64,000 nt of DNA from positions 2,666,001 to 2,730,000 of the forward strand of contig NZ_LT985188.1 of assembly GCF_900289045.1 (NCBI RefSeq). The letters are read 5' to 3'. The notes beneath the pieces were generated by a model, which saw only the letters and a list, made by a program, of their open reading frames with translations, was not told the DNA's origin and made no database searches. Numbering within the stretch: the first letter of the stretch is position 1; the number at the start of each line of letters is the position of its first letter. The DNA comes from Micropruina glycogenica. GTDB taxonomy: Bacteria; Actinomycetota; Actinomycetes; Propionibacteriales; Propionibacteriaceae. A program made the position numbers and the translations under genes. This document shows positions 54,992-63,418 of this stretch, piece after piece.

Positions 54992-55360
54992 ATGAACCCG
55001 CTCGCGACGCTTGGCCGCACCGTCGGCTACGTGTGCATGGCCATCGGCGGCCTCCAACTCATCGGCGGGACGCGCGTCGAACCGGGCATGGACGGTGGCG
55101 ACCCCACCGTCGACTCTCACGTCCGATTCATGGGGAGCGTGTTCATTGCGTACGGCCTCGCCTGGGTCAGCGTGGGATCGGCTCCGCAGCCCGACGTGAC
55201 CCGCATGCGGCTGCTCGCGGGGCTGATGGCTGCCGGCGGGGTTGGGCGGCTGATCACCCGAGCGACCCTCGGGCGGCCCCACCGGTTTCATGACGTGCTG
55301 CTTGCCACGGAGTTGACCGCGCCCCTCGTGGTCGAGGTGGTGGCGCGACGCCAGCCCTGA
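54992..55360 (+). CDS. DUF4345-family membrane protein
   Basis: 122 residues with about four membrane segments. The DUF4345 pattern is visible: VDSHVRFMGSVFIAYGLAW, then LLAGLMAAGGVGRL and ELTAPLVV near the end. Function of the family is unknown. Probably monocistronic. This is the first chromosomal gene after the transposon array, so it was originally the neighbour of dnaB. Confidence 0.8.
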   Translation: MNPLATLGRTVGYVCMAIGGLQLIGGTRVEPGMDGGDPTVDSHVRFMGSVFIAYGLAWVSVGSAPQPDVTRMRLLAGLMAAGGVGRLITRATLGRPHRFHDVLLATELTAPLVVEVVARRQP

Positions 55361-55549
55361 GCCGGCCGGCGTCCTGACCACCGGCGGGTTGGCGATTGGA
55401 GGGTCACGAGGCCCTCGACCGCGTTGCCGCCGCCAACCGTCAGCCCACCGCCACGCGCCGCGTTCGTCGCCTCGCCTCCCGAGGGGTTGATGCGGCATGC
55501 TCGTGAGCGGTGCGGACGAACGTCCGACCCGACTGGAGGGGAGGCGTCC

Positions 55550-55985
55550 ATGGCAACCAAGAAGGCGAGCACGGCACCGTTCTCGGCGGAGGAGCGCGCG
55601 GCGATGCGCGAGGCGGCCAAGGAGCAGAAGGCTGCCCTGAAGGGAGCCGAGGCGCTTCAGCAGCTGCTCGACAAGGTGGCGGAGATGCCCGACCAGGATC
55701 GAGAGATCGCCGAGAAGCTGCATGCTTTGATCGAGCGGGTGGCTCCTGAACTCGCGGGCAAGACCTGGTACGGCATGCCGGCCTACACCCTTGACGGCAA
55801 GACGATCTGCTTCTTCCAGGCCGCCGACAAGTTCAAGTACCGCTACGCCACCCCTCGGCTTTCAGGAGGATGCCGCCTTGGACGACGGCGACATCTGGGC
55901 GACCTCGTTCGCCATCCAGGACTGGACGCCGGCCGTCGAGGAGCAGGTGACCGGGCTGTTGCATCGGGCGTTGGGCAAGGCCTAA
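55550..55985 (+). pseudogene. DUF1801 (YdhG-like) gene with a frameshift
   Basis: ATG 55550 has GGAGGGGAGG upstream. The first ~100 residues (LAGKTWYGMPAYTLDGKTICFFQAADKFKYRYAT) fit the DUF1801 core. At the CCCC run near 55850-55855 one extra C breaks the frame; the second frame continues LGFQEDAALDDGDIW to a proper stop at 55985. Real inactivation or a sequencing error cannot be separated here. Confidence 0.75.
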
Positions 55986-55986
55986 G

Positions 55987-56080
55987 GAAGGGCTGATCAA
56001 TGGGTCAGCCCGTTGGTTGAGCCTGTCGAACCCCTCGTCGCACGAGGTCTCGCAAGCTCGACCACCGAAATCAGCGGTTC
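55987..56080. repeat. Palindromic intergenic repeat, copy 1
   Basis: 94 bp sharing GCTGATCAATGGG, CAGCCCGTTGGTTGAGCCTG and TCAGCGGTTC with copy 2 at 63322-63417. The left arm (GAAGGGCTGA) has diverged from the right arm. Confidence 0.75.
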
Positions 56081-56108
56081 CCCAAAGCCCCGCGCCACGA
56101 CTCGCGTG

Positions 56109-56921
56109 TCAGACCGGCCTCGCCAGGACCGCCCGCGAGTACGCCAACTCGAAGCCGGACCGCCGCACATTCGCCTGCGAACTCGACCCTGGCTGCGTGG
56201 TGACGAGGGCGTAGCGGGCACCGGCCCGCTCGGCATCGTGCAACCGCCGACGGATCAGTTCTCGCTGGACGCCGCGCCGCCGGAATGCCGGTAGTGTCCC
56301 CGCGCCGGTCAGCTGGGCGAACTCCCCGGCCAGGTGCACCGAGCCTGCCCCCGCCGCGCGGCCGCCGACGCGGGCCAGGTAGGGCACCGCGCCCGCGTCG
56401 AGACCGGCCCGTTCGGCGCTGAGCAGAACGTCGGGCGAGAACTGGTCCAACTGCGCGACGCCGATCTCGTCAGGGGTCAGCGCCGACTCGACGGCGATGC
56501 TCAGCCACAGTTCCACATCGCCTGCGACTTCGACCGCGATGTCTCCCGGGCGGCTGGCTGCGGCCGCGCCGAGATCGCAGATCAGGACGTCCTCAAAGCC
56601 GAGCAGGCGATAGCCGCGTTCGGTCAGCAGCTCGAAGACAGCGGGATCGGCCAGGGTCGAGATCTCGAAACTCGCCGAGCCACCGTGGGCCGCGTAGCGC
56701 GCCTCCACGGCATCGAGATCCCCGGCCGGTGGCAGGCCGGCGAACCCCACCCCGACGACCTTCGTGAAGGGCGAGTCCAGGGGCGCGTAGCAGGCCATTC
56801 CACCGGCCAGCGGCTCGGTGAAGGTCGATTCACCGCCGCGCCCGAGCGCCGTGACACAGGCGGTGATGAACTCCGCCTCGGCCCACTCGATCCGGGCCGC
56901 GAGGCCTTGGTCGACGATCAT
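56109..56921 (-). CDS. GNAT-family N-acetyltransferase
   Basis: 270 residues. The C-terminal GNAT domain has the acetyl-CoA loop in LPAFRRRGVQREL (R-R-x-G-x pattern) after the strand GAGSVHLAGEFAQLTGAGT. The N-terminal half is a degenerate second GNAT-like domain (ACYAPLDSPFTKVVGVGF). Substrate unknown. Its start overlaps the EamA gene by 92 nt, so the two are co-transcribed. Confidence 0.82.
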   Translation of the reverse strand: MIVDQGLAARIEWAEAEFITACVTALGRGGESTFTEPLAGGMACYAPLDSPFTKVVGVGFAGLPPAGDLDAVEARYAAHGGSASFEISTLADPAVFELLTERGYRLLGFEDVLICDLGAAAASRPGDIAVEVAGDVELWLSIAVESALTPDEIGVAQLDQFSPDVLLSAERAGLDAGAVPYLARVGGRAAGAGSVHLAGEFAQLTGAGTLPAFRRRGVQRELIRRRLHDAERAGARYALVTTQPGSSSQANVRRSGFELAYSRAVLARPV

Positions 56922-57873
56922 GGTTCTCTCCGTTCAGGTGCGACGCCAACGGCGCGTGGGTGCTTTCGACGGCCGACGGCGCGGGCCGTCCGTCCGCGTG
57001 GACCAGGAGGACGACCGCGCCCAGCGCCAGGGCGCCGCCCACGAGCTGCAGCGCCCCCGGCCGTTCGCCCAGCACCACCACGGCTGAGACCAGCCCGGCC
57101 AGTGGGGTGAGGTTGCCCAACTGAGCAGCCCGGACCCCCTCGACCCGGCTGATGCCCCAGTTGAAACTGAAGGAGGCCAGCGCCGTCAGCACCAGGATGC
57201 CGCCCGCCAGCCACCACGAACCGGGGCTTGCCCCGCCGAGCCGGCTGCCCTCGTGCCACCAGTTCAGCACGACAAACGGTGCGGCACCCAAGGCCCCGCC
57301 CACGGTTTGCCAGGTCGAGGCATTGAGGCCGTCGTCGTTGTTGAGCCGGCGAGTGACGACGAGGAAGACCGCCGACGCCGCTACCGAGAGCACCACGAAC
57401 ACGTTCCCGCCTACCGTGGCCACCCCGTCATCGTGGCGGCCGGCCCCGAGCGCGACCAGGGCGGTTCCGGCGAACCCGCAGACCAGGGCCCAGCGCCCCG
57501 TCCGATCGACGGCTTCCCGCAGGAACACCACCGCCAGCACGACAGAAAGCGGAACCTCGGTGGCCAGGAGCAGGCTGCCCGAGGTCGCGCTCGTCCAGCT
57601 GAGGCCCAGGTCGCCGAGCACGAACGCCAACCCCGGCGCGAGTATGCCCAGCAGCAGGTTGCGCGCCGAACCGGCCCTGGTCAGCCGACCGAGCGCCGCA
57701 GCGGTCACGACCAGCAGAGTTGCCCCGCCGCCGAGCTCAACGGCGAGCAGGTCGGCGGGGGCGATCTGGCGCAGCACCGCCACCGACAGCGTGGTGCTCA
57801 ACCCGTAGCCGACGGCGGCAGCCAGGATCGCCGCCGACCCGGCGCCGTCCGACCTGCCCATGCTCTGCTCCAT
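56830..57873 (-). CDS. EamA/DMT-family transporter
   Basis: 347 residues with about ten membrane segments in two EamA repeats (first repeat ending ALVCGFAGTALVALGA, second ending QLVGGALALGAVVLLVHA). Probably a metabolite exporter. Two starts are possible, 57873 or 57861. It is divergent from the CGNR regulator across a palindrome, so it is the likely regulated target. Confidence 0.85.
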   Translation of the reverse strand: MEQSMGRSDGAGSAAILAAAVGYGLSTTLSVAVLRQIAPADLLAVELGGGATLLVVTAAALGRLTRAGSARNLLLGILAPGLAFVLGDLGLSWTSATSGSLLLATEVPLSVVLAVVFLREAVDRTGRWALVCGFAGTALVALGAGRHDDGVATVGGNVFVVLSVAASAVFLVVTRRLNNDDGLNASTWQTVGGALGAAPFVVLNWWHEGSRLGGASPGSWWLAGGILVLTALASFSFNWGISRVEGVRAAQLGNLTPLAGLVSAVVVLGERPGALQLVGGALALGAVVLLVHADGRPAPSAVESTHAPLASHLNGENHDRRPRPRGPDRVGRGGVHHRLCHGARARR

Positions 57874-57885
57874 ACCTGTGGCGAC

Positions 57886-57912
57886 TAACCATCAAACGGT
57901 TTATGATGGTTA
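57886..57912. promoter_or_regulatory. Operator between the transporter and CGNR regulator genes
   Basis: Perfect 9-bp inverted repeat TAACCATCA and TGATGGTTA with a 9-bp spacer (AACGGTTTA). It lies between divergent starts and directly before the regulator's ATG. Likely bound by the CGNR protein. Confidence 0.7.
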
Positions 57913-57914
57913 TC

Positions 57915-58490
57915 ATGGCACAGAGTCCAGCACTTCTGAACCTCGACGACACCGGGCTGCTGATCGCGTTGGCCAATACCGGGCACGGGACGGCCGAGGA
58001 CTCTACGGCGCCCGACGAACTGCAAAGCGCACAGACCGCCCAGGACTGGTGGAGCACGCTCGGCGGAGAACCAGCCGCCGACTTCGGGACGGACGCCGAC
58101 GTGGCGCTGCTGCGTGCTGCCCGCGCCCTCGTGCGCGGGGTGGGACTGCGCACCAACGGCGTGGACGTCGCCCTCGACGCCGGCGTCTTGGCCGGCCTCC
58201 CGCTCGCCTTCACCGTGGATCCGGCCCCCACGCTCAGCCCGGCGGGCGAACGCTCGGCGGCCCGAACTCTGGCCGCGCGCGCCGCAGCCGCACTGATCCG
58301 GTTGCCGGCCGGCGCCGACGCCAAACGACTGAAGGCCTGCCCCGGACCGGGGTGCGCGTGGGTGTTCCGCGACGCCACCCGCAACGGAGCCCGACGCTGG
58401 TGCGACATGGCGGCCTGCGGCAATCGCGCCAAAGCCGCGGCGTTCCGGGCCCGCGGCCGGCAACCCGACGGCCAGACGGTCGCGCGATGA
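57915..58490 (+). CDS. CGNR zinc-finger transcriptional regulator
   Basis: 191 residues with the N-terminal ABATE stress-response domain (LDDTGLLIALANTGHG) and the C-terminal CGNR finger, CPGPGCAWVF followed by RRWCDMAACGNRAKAAAFR. ATG 57915 is preferred among three nearby ATG codons. In many actinobacteria such regulators lie divergent from an EamA transporter, as here. Its stop overlaps the next gene (ATGA). Confidence 0.9.
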   Translation: MAQSPALLNLDDTGLLIALANTGHGTAEDSTAPDELQSAQTAQDWWSTLGGEPAADFGTDADVALLRAARALVRGVGLRTNGVDVALDAGVLAGLPLAFTVDPAPTLSPAGERSAARTLAARAAAALIRLPAGADAKRLKACPGPGCAWVFRDATRNGARRWCDMAACGNRAKAAAFRARGRQPDGQTVAR

Positions 58491-58954
58491 CGTCGGTACG
58501 GGTGCGACCGGCACGGGAGCAGGACGTCGAGCACGTTCGCGCGGTGTTCCAGCGCGCCTCGCTCAGCAACCAGGGCGACGTCGCTGCCCTGATGGCGCAC
58601 CCGGACGCACTGGTGTGGCAGCCCGCGGCGGCCGGGTTGGACCGGACGCTGGTCGCCGTCGACGATGCCGGCGAGCTGCTGGGCTTCGCGACCGCGACCC
58701 CGGTTGAGGACGGACTCGAACTGGACGACCTCTTCGTCGATCCGGCGTTCATGCGGCGCGGCGTTGCCAGGGCGTTGATCGGCCGACTGGTCGAGGAGGC
58801 GGCTGCCGACGGCCGGCAGTGGATCGAGGTGACCGGCAACGAGCACGCCGCCGGGTTCTACGCCGCGGCCGGGTTCGTGGTGATCGGACGAGCACCGACC
58901 GCCTTCGGAACCGCACCTCGGCTTCGACTGGGCTGGGCCTCGCCCGGCGGCTGA
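58487..58954 (+). CDS. GNAT-family N-acetyltransferase
   Basis: 155 residues, single GNAT domain: strand LDDLFVDPAFMRRGVARALI (acetyl-CoA loop RRGVAR) and GNEHAAGFYAAAGFVVIGRAP. Translationally coupled to the CGNR regulator by a 4-nt overlap. Substrate unknown. Confidence 0.88.
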   Translation: MTSVRVRPAREQDVEHVRAVFQRASLSNQGDVAALMAHPDALVWQPAAAGLDRTLVAVDDAGELLGFATATPVEDGLELDDLFVDPAFMRRGVARALIGRLVEEAAADGRQWIEVTGNEHAAGFYAAAGFVVIGRAPTAFGTAPRLRLGWASPGG

Positions 58955-59077
58955 CGCGGATCACTCGATGGTCGCCGCGGGCGAGGCCGGACCTTCCGAC
59001 CGTGTGGGGGTCGCGGCCACTGTGCGTCGTGCCTTGTCGAACCCCCAATCCCGGGTGGCCCACCTAAGCTGACCGCC

Positions 59078-59998
59078 GTGCCCCAACACCTCTGGCGCGG
59101 CGACGCCGCAAGCACGTCCTGGTGCCTCACCAACCTCGGCTCGACCCCGGCGTCGGTGTTCTTCGAGGCCGAATCGATGTCGTCGGTCGTCGGCGTCGAA
59201 CTGCCGGACGGACGACGAGTCGCGCTCAAGCGCCGGCAGGCGACCGATCGGGTCGTGGCGTGTTCGCAGGCACATCGAGCGGCTTGGGCGGCCGGGGTCG
59301 CGTGCCCAGAGCTGCTCGCCGGCCCCACTCGGCTGGACGACGGCACCTGGATGACCGCCGAGCGGTGGGTCCCCGACGGCTCACCCGAAGCACCCCCGGA
59401 TGCCGCCACCCGCTACGCCGACCTCCTCCACCTACTCATTGCCGCGCTGCGCGATAGTGACCCGGCCGCGTTCGATCCGCCCCCGCCGTGGGCGTTCTAC
59501 GACCACGCAACCCCCGGTCGCGTGTGGCCGCCGGCCGCGTCACAGCGCTGGGACCCCGAGTCGCCCGTCGTCCCCGCCGAGCTGCGTCGACTTGCCGCGG
59601 CCGCGGGTGAACGGTTGCGTGCCGAGGCCCTGCCGGTGGTGGTTGGCCACTCCGACCTGAACGGGCTCAACGTGCGCTGGGCGCCCGAGCCGATCGTCCA
59701 CGACTGGGATTCCCTCGCCGCCCGCCCCGAGGCCGTCCTGGCCGGGATCATGGCCGTCAACCACGTCGAACTGCCGGGACGGGGAGCTATCACCGCCTTG
59801 GCCGAGACCCGGCGGGCGCTCGAGTTGTACCGGCGAAGCAGACCGTTCAGCGACACCGAGGTCGAGATCGCGTGGGCAGCCGGACTCCATGTCGCCGCCT
59901 ACAACGCCGCCTTCGAGTACCTGCACGGCGCTCGTGGCGCGGTGGCGGCGAAGTTGGCTGACGACGGGTCAGAACGCCTCCGGTTGGCCGGCTGCTGA
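59078..59998 (+). CDS. Phosphotransferase (APH) family protein
   Basis: 306 residues with a kinase-like fold. Visible are a conserved lysine in VALKRRQ, the catalytic loop VVVGHSDLNGLNVRW (HxDxxxxN) and the metal-binding IVHDWDSL. Members phosphorylate aminoglycosides or small hydroxylated metabolites; the substrate cannot be named. GTG start; single gene by spacing. Confidence 0.82.
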   Translation: MPQHLWRGDAASTSWCLTNLGSTPASVFFEAESMSSVVGVELPDGRRVALKRRQATDRVVACSQAHRAAWAAGVACPELLAGPTRLDDGTWMTAERWVPDGSPEAPPDAATRYADLLHLLIAALRDSDPAAFDPPPPWAFYDHATPGRVWPPAASQRWDPESPVVPAELRRLAAAAGERLRAEALPVVVGHSDLNGLNVRWAPEPIVHDWDSLAARPEAVLAGIMAVNHVELPGRGAITALAETRRALELYRRSRPFSDTEVEIAWAAGLHVAAYNAAFEYLHGARGAVAAKLADDGSERLRLAGC

Positions 59999-60211
59999 TC
60001 GACCCCCCGGTCGAACGGTCGAGTCCGAGCACCGCTCGCGCCGCAGGGAAGTCTGCGGCGAAGCCGTCCGCAGCTCAACCCTCGATGACGGCCTTCGCCT
60101 TGTCTGCGGCCCCCACGAGCGGCCGCATCCCCTCGGGTCATGCGCTGACCGTGGGGGTGGCGCCGCTCGCGCGCTAGGGTCTGCCTCGGTTGGCATGGGT
60201 GAGGAGCGTTG

Positions 60212-61483
60212 ATGGGTCGGGTGCACTACGCCTGGGTGGTGGCCGGGGTGGCGTTCGCCACGCTGGTGGCCGCTGCCGGTTTCAGGGCCGCCCCGGGGGT
60301 GTTGATGGTTCCCCTGCACGAGGCCGGCTGGTCGATCAGCACCATGTCGGCGGCGGTGAGCGTGAACCTCGTGCTGTACGGTCTGATCGCGCCGTTCGCG
60401 GCAGCGCTGATGGACCGGTTCGGTATTCGACGGGTGGTCTGCGTGGGGCTACTGCTGATCGCCGCGGGCGCCGGCCTGTCGGTGCTCGCGACCACCGCCT
60501 GGCACTTGATCCTCACCTGGGGGCTGCTGATCGGTGCGGGCACCGGGTCGATGGCCATGGTGTTCGCCGCCACCGTTGCCAACGCCTGGTTCGTCAAGCG
60601 GCGCGGCTTGGTGATGGGCGTTCTCACCGCCGGCGGAGCTGCCGGGCAACTGGTCTTTCTGCCACTAGTGGCCCATCTGGTCGAGGTCACCGACTGGAAG
60701 GTCGCCTCGTTGATCGTGGCCGCAGCAGCCCTGGCCGTGCTGCCGCTGGCCGTGGCCCTGCTTCGCGACCGGCCGAGCGACGTGGGTTTGCCGCCATACG
60801 GCGGCGAGGCCGTCATTCCCGCGGCCCCGCGGCGGGGTAACGCGGCGGCCGCCGCATTGGCGGCCCTACGGACGGCGGCGCACACCCGGGCGTTCTGGGC
60901 CCTGGCCGGCGCGTTCGCCATCTGCGGCGCCACCACCAACGGCCTGATCGGCATTCACTTCGTGCCGTCCGCCCACGACCACGGCCTGGCCACCACCACC
61001 GCGGCCGGGCTGCTGATGCTGGTCGGGGTGTTCGACATCGTCGGCACGATCGCCTCGGGCTGGCTCACCGACCGGGTCGATCCGCGCATTCTGCTGCTGG
61101 CGTTCTACGCGTTCCGCGGCGTCGGGCTGCTGCTGTTGCCCTGGCTGCTCAGCGACGAAGTGCACCCCAGCATGGTGCTGTTCATCGTCGTCTACGGGCT
61201 CGACTGGGTGGCCACCGTGCCGCCCACGGTGGCGTTGTGCCGCCGCCTGTTCGGCGATCAGGGCACCATCGTGTTCGGTTGGGTGTTCGCCGCGCACCAA
61301 CTCGGCGCGGCCGCGGCAGCACTCGGCGCGGGGGTCGTGCGCGAAACGTTCGGCAGCTACACCCACGCGTGGTTCGCGGGCGCCGCGCTGTGCGCAGTCG
61401 CGGCGATGCTGTCCATCGGGTTGGCGGGCCCTCGCGCCGACAGCGACGACGCGCCGGTCCCGCAACCCACGATGACGGCGTGA
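60212..61483 (+). CDS. MFS transporter
   Basis: 423 residues with twelve predicted membrane segments in two halves and a cytoplasmic loop (DRPSDVGLPPYGGE). The motif DRFGIRR follows segment 2, and DRVDPRI is its counterpart in the second half. The layout resembles oxalate/formate-antiporter-type (OFA) proteins. ATG 60212 follows GAGGAG; a TTG one codon earlier is less likely. Substrate unknown. Confidence 0.88.
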   Translation: MGRVHYAWVVAGVAFATLVAAAGFRAAPGVLMVPLHEAGWSISTMSAAVSVNLVLYGLIAPFAAALMDRFGIRRVVCVGLLLIAAGAGLSVLATTAWHLILTWGLLIGAGTGSMAMVFAATVANAWFVKRRGLVMGVLTAGGAAGQLVFLPLVAHLVEVTDWKVASLIVAAAALAVLPLAVALLRDRPSDVGLPPYGGEAVIPAAPRRGNAAAAALAALRTAAHTRAFWALAGAFAICGATTNGLIGIHFVPSAHDHGLATTTAAGLLMLVGVFDIVGTIASGWLTDRVDPRILLLAFYAFRGVGLLLLPWLLSDEVHPSMVLFIVVYGLDWVATVPPTVALCRRLFGDQGTIVFGWVFAAHQLGAAAAALGAGVVRETFGSYTHAWFAGAALCAVAAMLSIGLAGPRADSDDAPVPQPTMTA

Positions 61484-61551
61484 GCCCAGCACCTGCCCCG
61501 ACATTGCTCGTCCGGTGGCACGGGCCCGTTCACCGCGGGCTGCCCGGAACC

Positions 61552-62076
61552 TCACGAATCGGACGGTACGACCGACCGCAGAACCCGCCGAACGAGGCGG
61601 GCGGTGACCAGGAACAACGCGAACAGGGCAGCCCGCGTCGCCCACGATGACGGGGTGGTGCCGGCACTGCCCGTCACCGCGAGCACGCAGATCGCGCTCG
61701 TCGCGGCATCGGCCAACCATTCGGCGAGGCCGGCGAACAGCAGGACTGCCTCGACGAAGCTGGCCAGGGCGTAGAGGGCGAACATCGGCGCCACGAAGAC
61801 CAGGGCGGCAACCAACGGCAGGGTGATCCAGAAGCCGACCTGCCGGACCGGCACCGAGACGGGTCGGGCGGCGAGGACGACACGATAGGTCGCGAGCGCG
61901 CCGCCGAGTCCGAGGATCAGCAGGACGTCGCGCGGGCTCAGGTCTGCCTCCTGAATCCCGACCGTCAGCCCCACCCCCACCGCCAGGAGCACCAGCGGGA
62001 AGACCCGCAGGGCCGTCGCCAGCTCGGGCCGGCCGCCGGGCTCCCTGCCCGCCCGCAGCGGATCTGGCCGGTTCAT
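61552..62076 (-). CDS. Small membrane protein, hypothetical
   Basis: 174 residues from ATG 62076, which overlaps the acyltransferase stop (ATGA). About five hydrophobic segments (for example LVLLAVGVGLTVGI, VLLILGLGGALATY and LPLVAALVFVAPMFAL). No family recognised. It is probably co-transcribed with the acyltransferase. Confidence 0.7.
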   Translation of the reverse strand: MNRPDPLRAGREPGGRPELATALRVFPLVLLAVGVGLTVGIQEADLSPRDVLLILGLGGALATYRVVLAARPVSVPVRQVGFWITLPLVAALVFVAPMFALYALASFVEAVLLFAGLAEWLADAATSAICVLAVTGSAGTTPSSWATRAALFALFLVTARLVRRVLRSVVPSDS

Positions 62077-63272
62077 CGCGCCGTCGCCGTGGCAGCCGGC
62101 CGCTCGGGCCGCTGCCGTGTCGGGTAGGTCCGACCGTTGAGCCAGCGTCCGATCGGGGTGGCCCGGACGAGCACCTGGTAGGTCAGGAGCGTGGCGGCCA
62201 GGGACCCGCCGAGGATCACCACGAACTTCAACGCCCACGGCCAGCCGAGGTCGGCGAGGGCCAGTTGCAGGGTGCAGACCCAGCCAAGATGGGTGAGGTA
62301 CACCCAGTACGAGGCGTCCGCGAGGTAGCGAACGACAGGACGCTCGCGATGCACGTAGGTGACCGCGACGCCCACCAGCCCGTACACCCACAACCAGGCC
62401 GCCAACGGGTAGGCCACCAGCGTCGCGATCAGGACGGCCGGCGAGTCGCCCGAGGACGGTGCGGCAGGCGCGCTCACGATGAGGCAGCCGATGGTCAGCA
62501 CGGCGGCCGCTGCTAGGCGGGCCGGCCAGTGCCGTCGAAGCCGGTTCAGGGCATGCGCGACACCGCCCCAGCACCAGCCGACCCAGAACGCGCCGCCGAA
62601 CGCGATGCTGGCGGGCAGTTCGGGCCGCAGCGTGGCCGGGCCGACGATGCCGGACGGTTGCAGCCACAGCGCCACCGCGAACGGGACGGCCGCCCACAGT
62701 GGCCCGAGCGGGCCGGTGAACGCTCGCCCCAAACCGACCGAACAGCGCTCGCGGAGGGCCAGCGGGACGATCCGTGGAATCAGCCAGTGAGCGGCCAGCA
62801 GCACCAGGTAGAACTGGCTCAGCGACCACAGGAACCACAGGTGGGCGGGCGTGCCGATGGCCAGCGGGTCGTCGCTCGGCGGTGCCGCCGGCAATTGGGG
62901 ATGGGTGATCGCGAAGGCGATGGCGACCACGATCACCGGCAGCACCGCCACCGGCCAGAACACCAGCAGGGGCAGCAGGATTCGCTTGCCGCGGTCGGCG
63001 GCGAAGCCGCGCGGGCCCTTGCGAGCCAGGGCCGCCCGAGCGAAGTAGCCGGCCAAGGCGAAGAACAGTGGCACCCGGAACAGGTGGATCCAACCGACCA
63101 GCGCGTCGGCCACCGGCGCTCTGGAGACATCGGTCACCACCCACGGGATGGTGCTCAGGCTCATCAGCGAATGGAGCACAACGCCCAGCAGCAGCGCGAA
63201 GCCGCGCAGGGCGTCCAGGCTGGGCAGCCGGTGAGCCGGCACGGAGGCGGTGGCAGCGGAGGGCGTAGGCAT
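62073..63272 (-). CDS. Acyltransferase family 3 membrane protein
   Basis: 399 residues with about ten membrane segments. The family-3 opening is clear: RLPSLDALRGFALLLGVVLH with the conserved Arg, and FRVPLFFALAGYFAR. LWFLWSLSQFYL follows. Such proteins O-acylate cell-surface or exported sugars. ATG 63272 is chosen before the conserved opening; an upstream in-frame start runs into the repeat. Confidence 0.87.
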   Translation of the reverse strand: MPTPSAATASVPAHRLPSLDALRGFALLLGVVLHSLMSLSTIPWVVTDVSRAPVADALVGWIHLFRVPLFFALAGYFARAALARKGPRGFAADRGKRILLPLLVFWPVAVLPVIVVAIAFAITHPQLPAAPPSDDPLAIGTPAHLWFLWSLSQFYLVLLAAHWLIPRIVPLALRERCSVGLGRAFTGPLGPLWAAVPFAVALWLQPSGIVGPATLRPELPASIAFGGAFWVGWCWGGVAHALNRLRRHWPARLAAAAVLTIGCLIVSAPAAPSSGDSPAVLIATLVAYPLAAWLWVYGLVGVAVTYVHRERPVVRYLADASYWVYLTHLGWVCTLQLALADLGWPWALKFVVILGGSLAATLLTYQVLVRATPIGRWLNGRTYPTRQRPERPAATATAR

Positions 63273-63321
63273 GGGTTCTTTCGTGGTGAGGTTCGGGTGG
63301 GCGTCGGCGGTGACCACTGGG

Positions 63322-63417
63322 GAACCGCTGATCAATGGGCCAGCCCGTTGGTTGAGCCTGTCGAAACCACTGGTCGCACGAGGTCTCGCCAAGCTCGACA
63401 GCGAGAGTCAGCGGTTC
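63322..63417. repeat. Palindromic intergenic repeat, copy 2
   Basis: 96 bp with perfect 10-bp terminal inverted repeats GAACCGCTGA and TCAGCGGTTC. Central part GTTGGTTGAGCCTGTCGAAA matches copy 1. It looks like a small non-autonomous (MITE/REP-like) repeat. Confidence 0.75.
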
Positions 63418-63418
63418 A

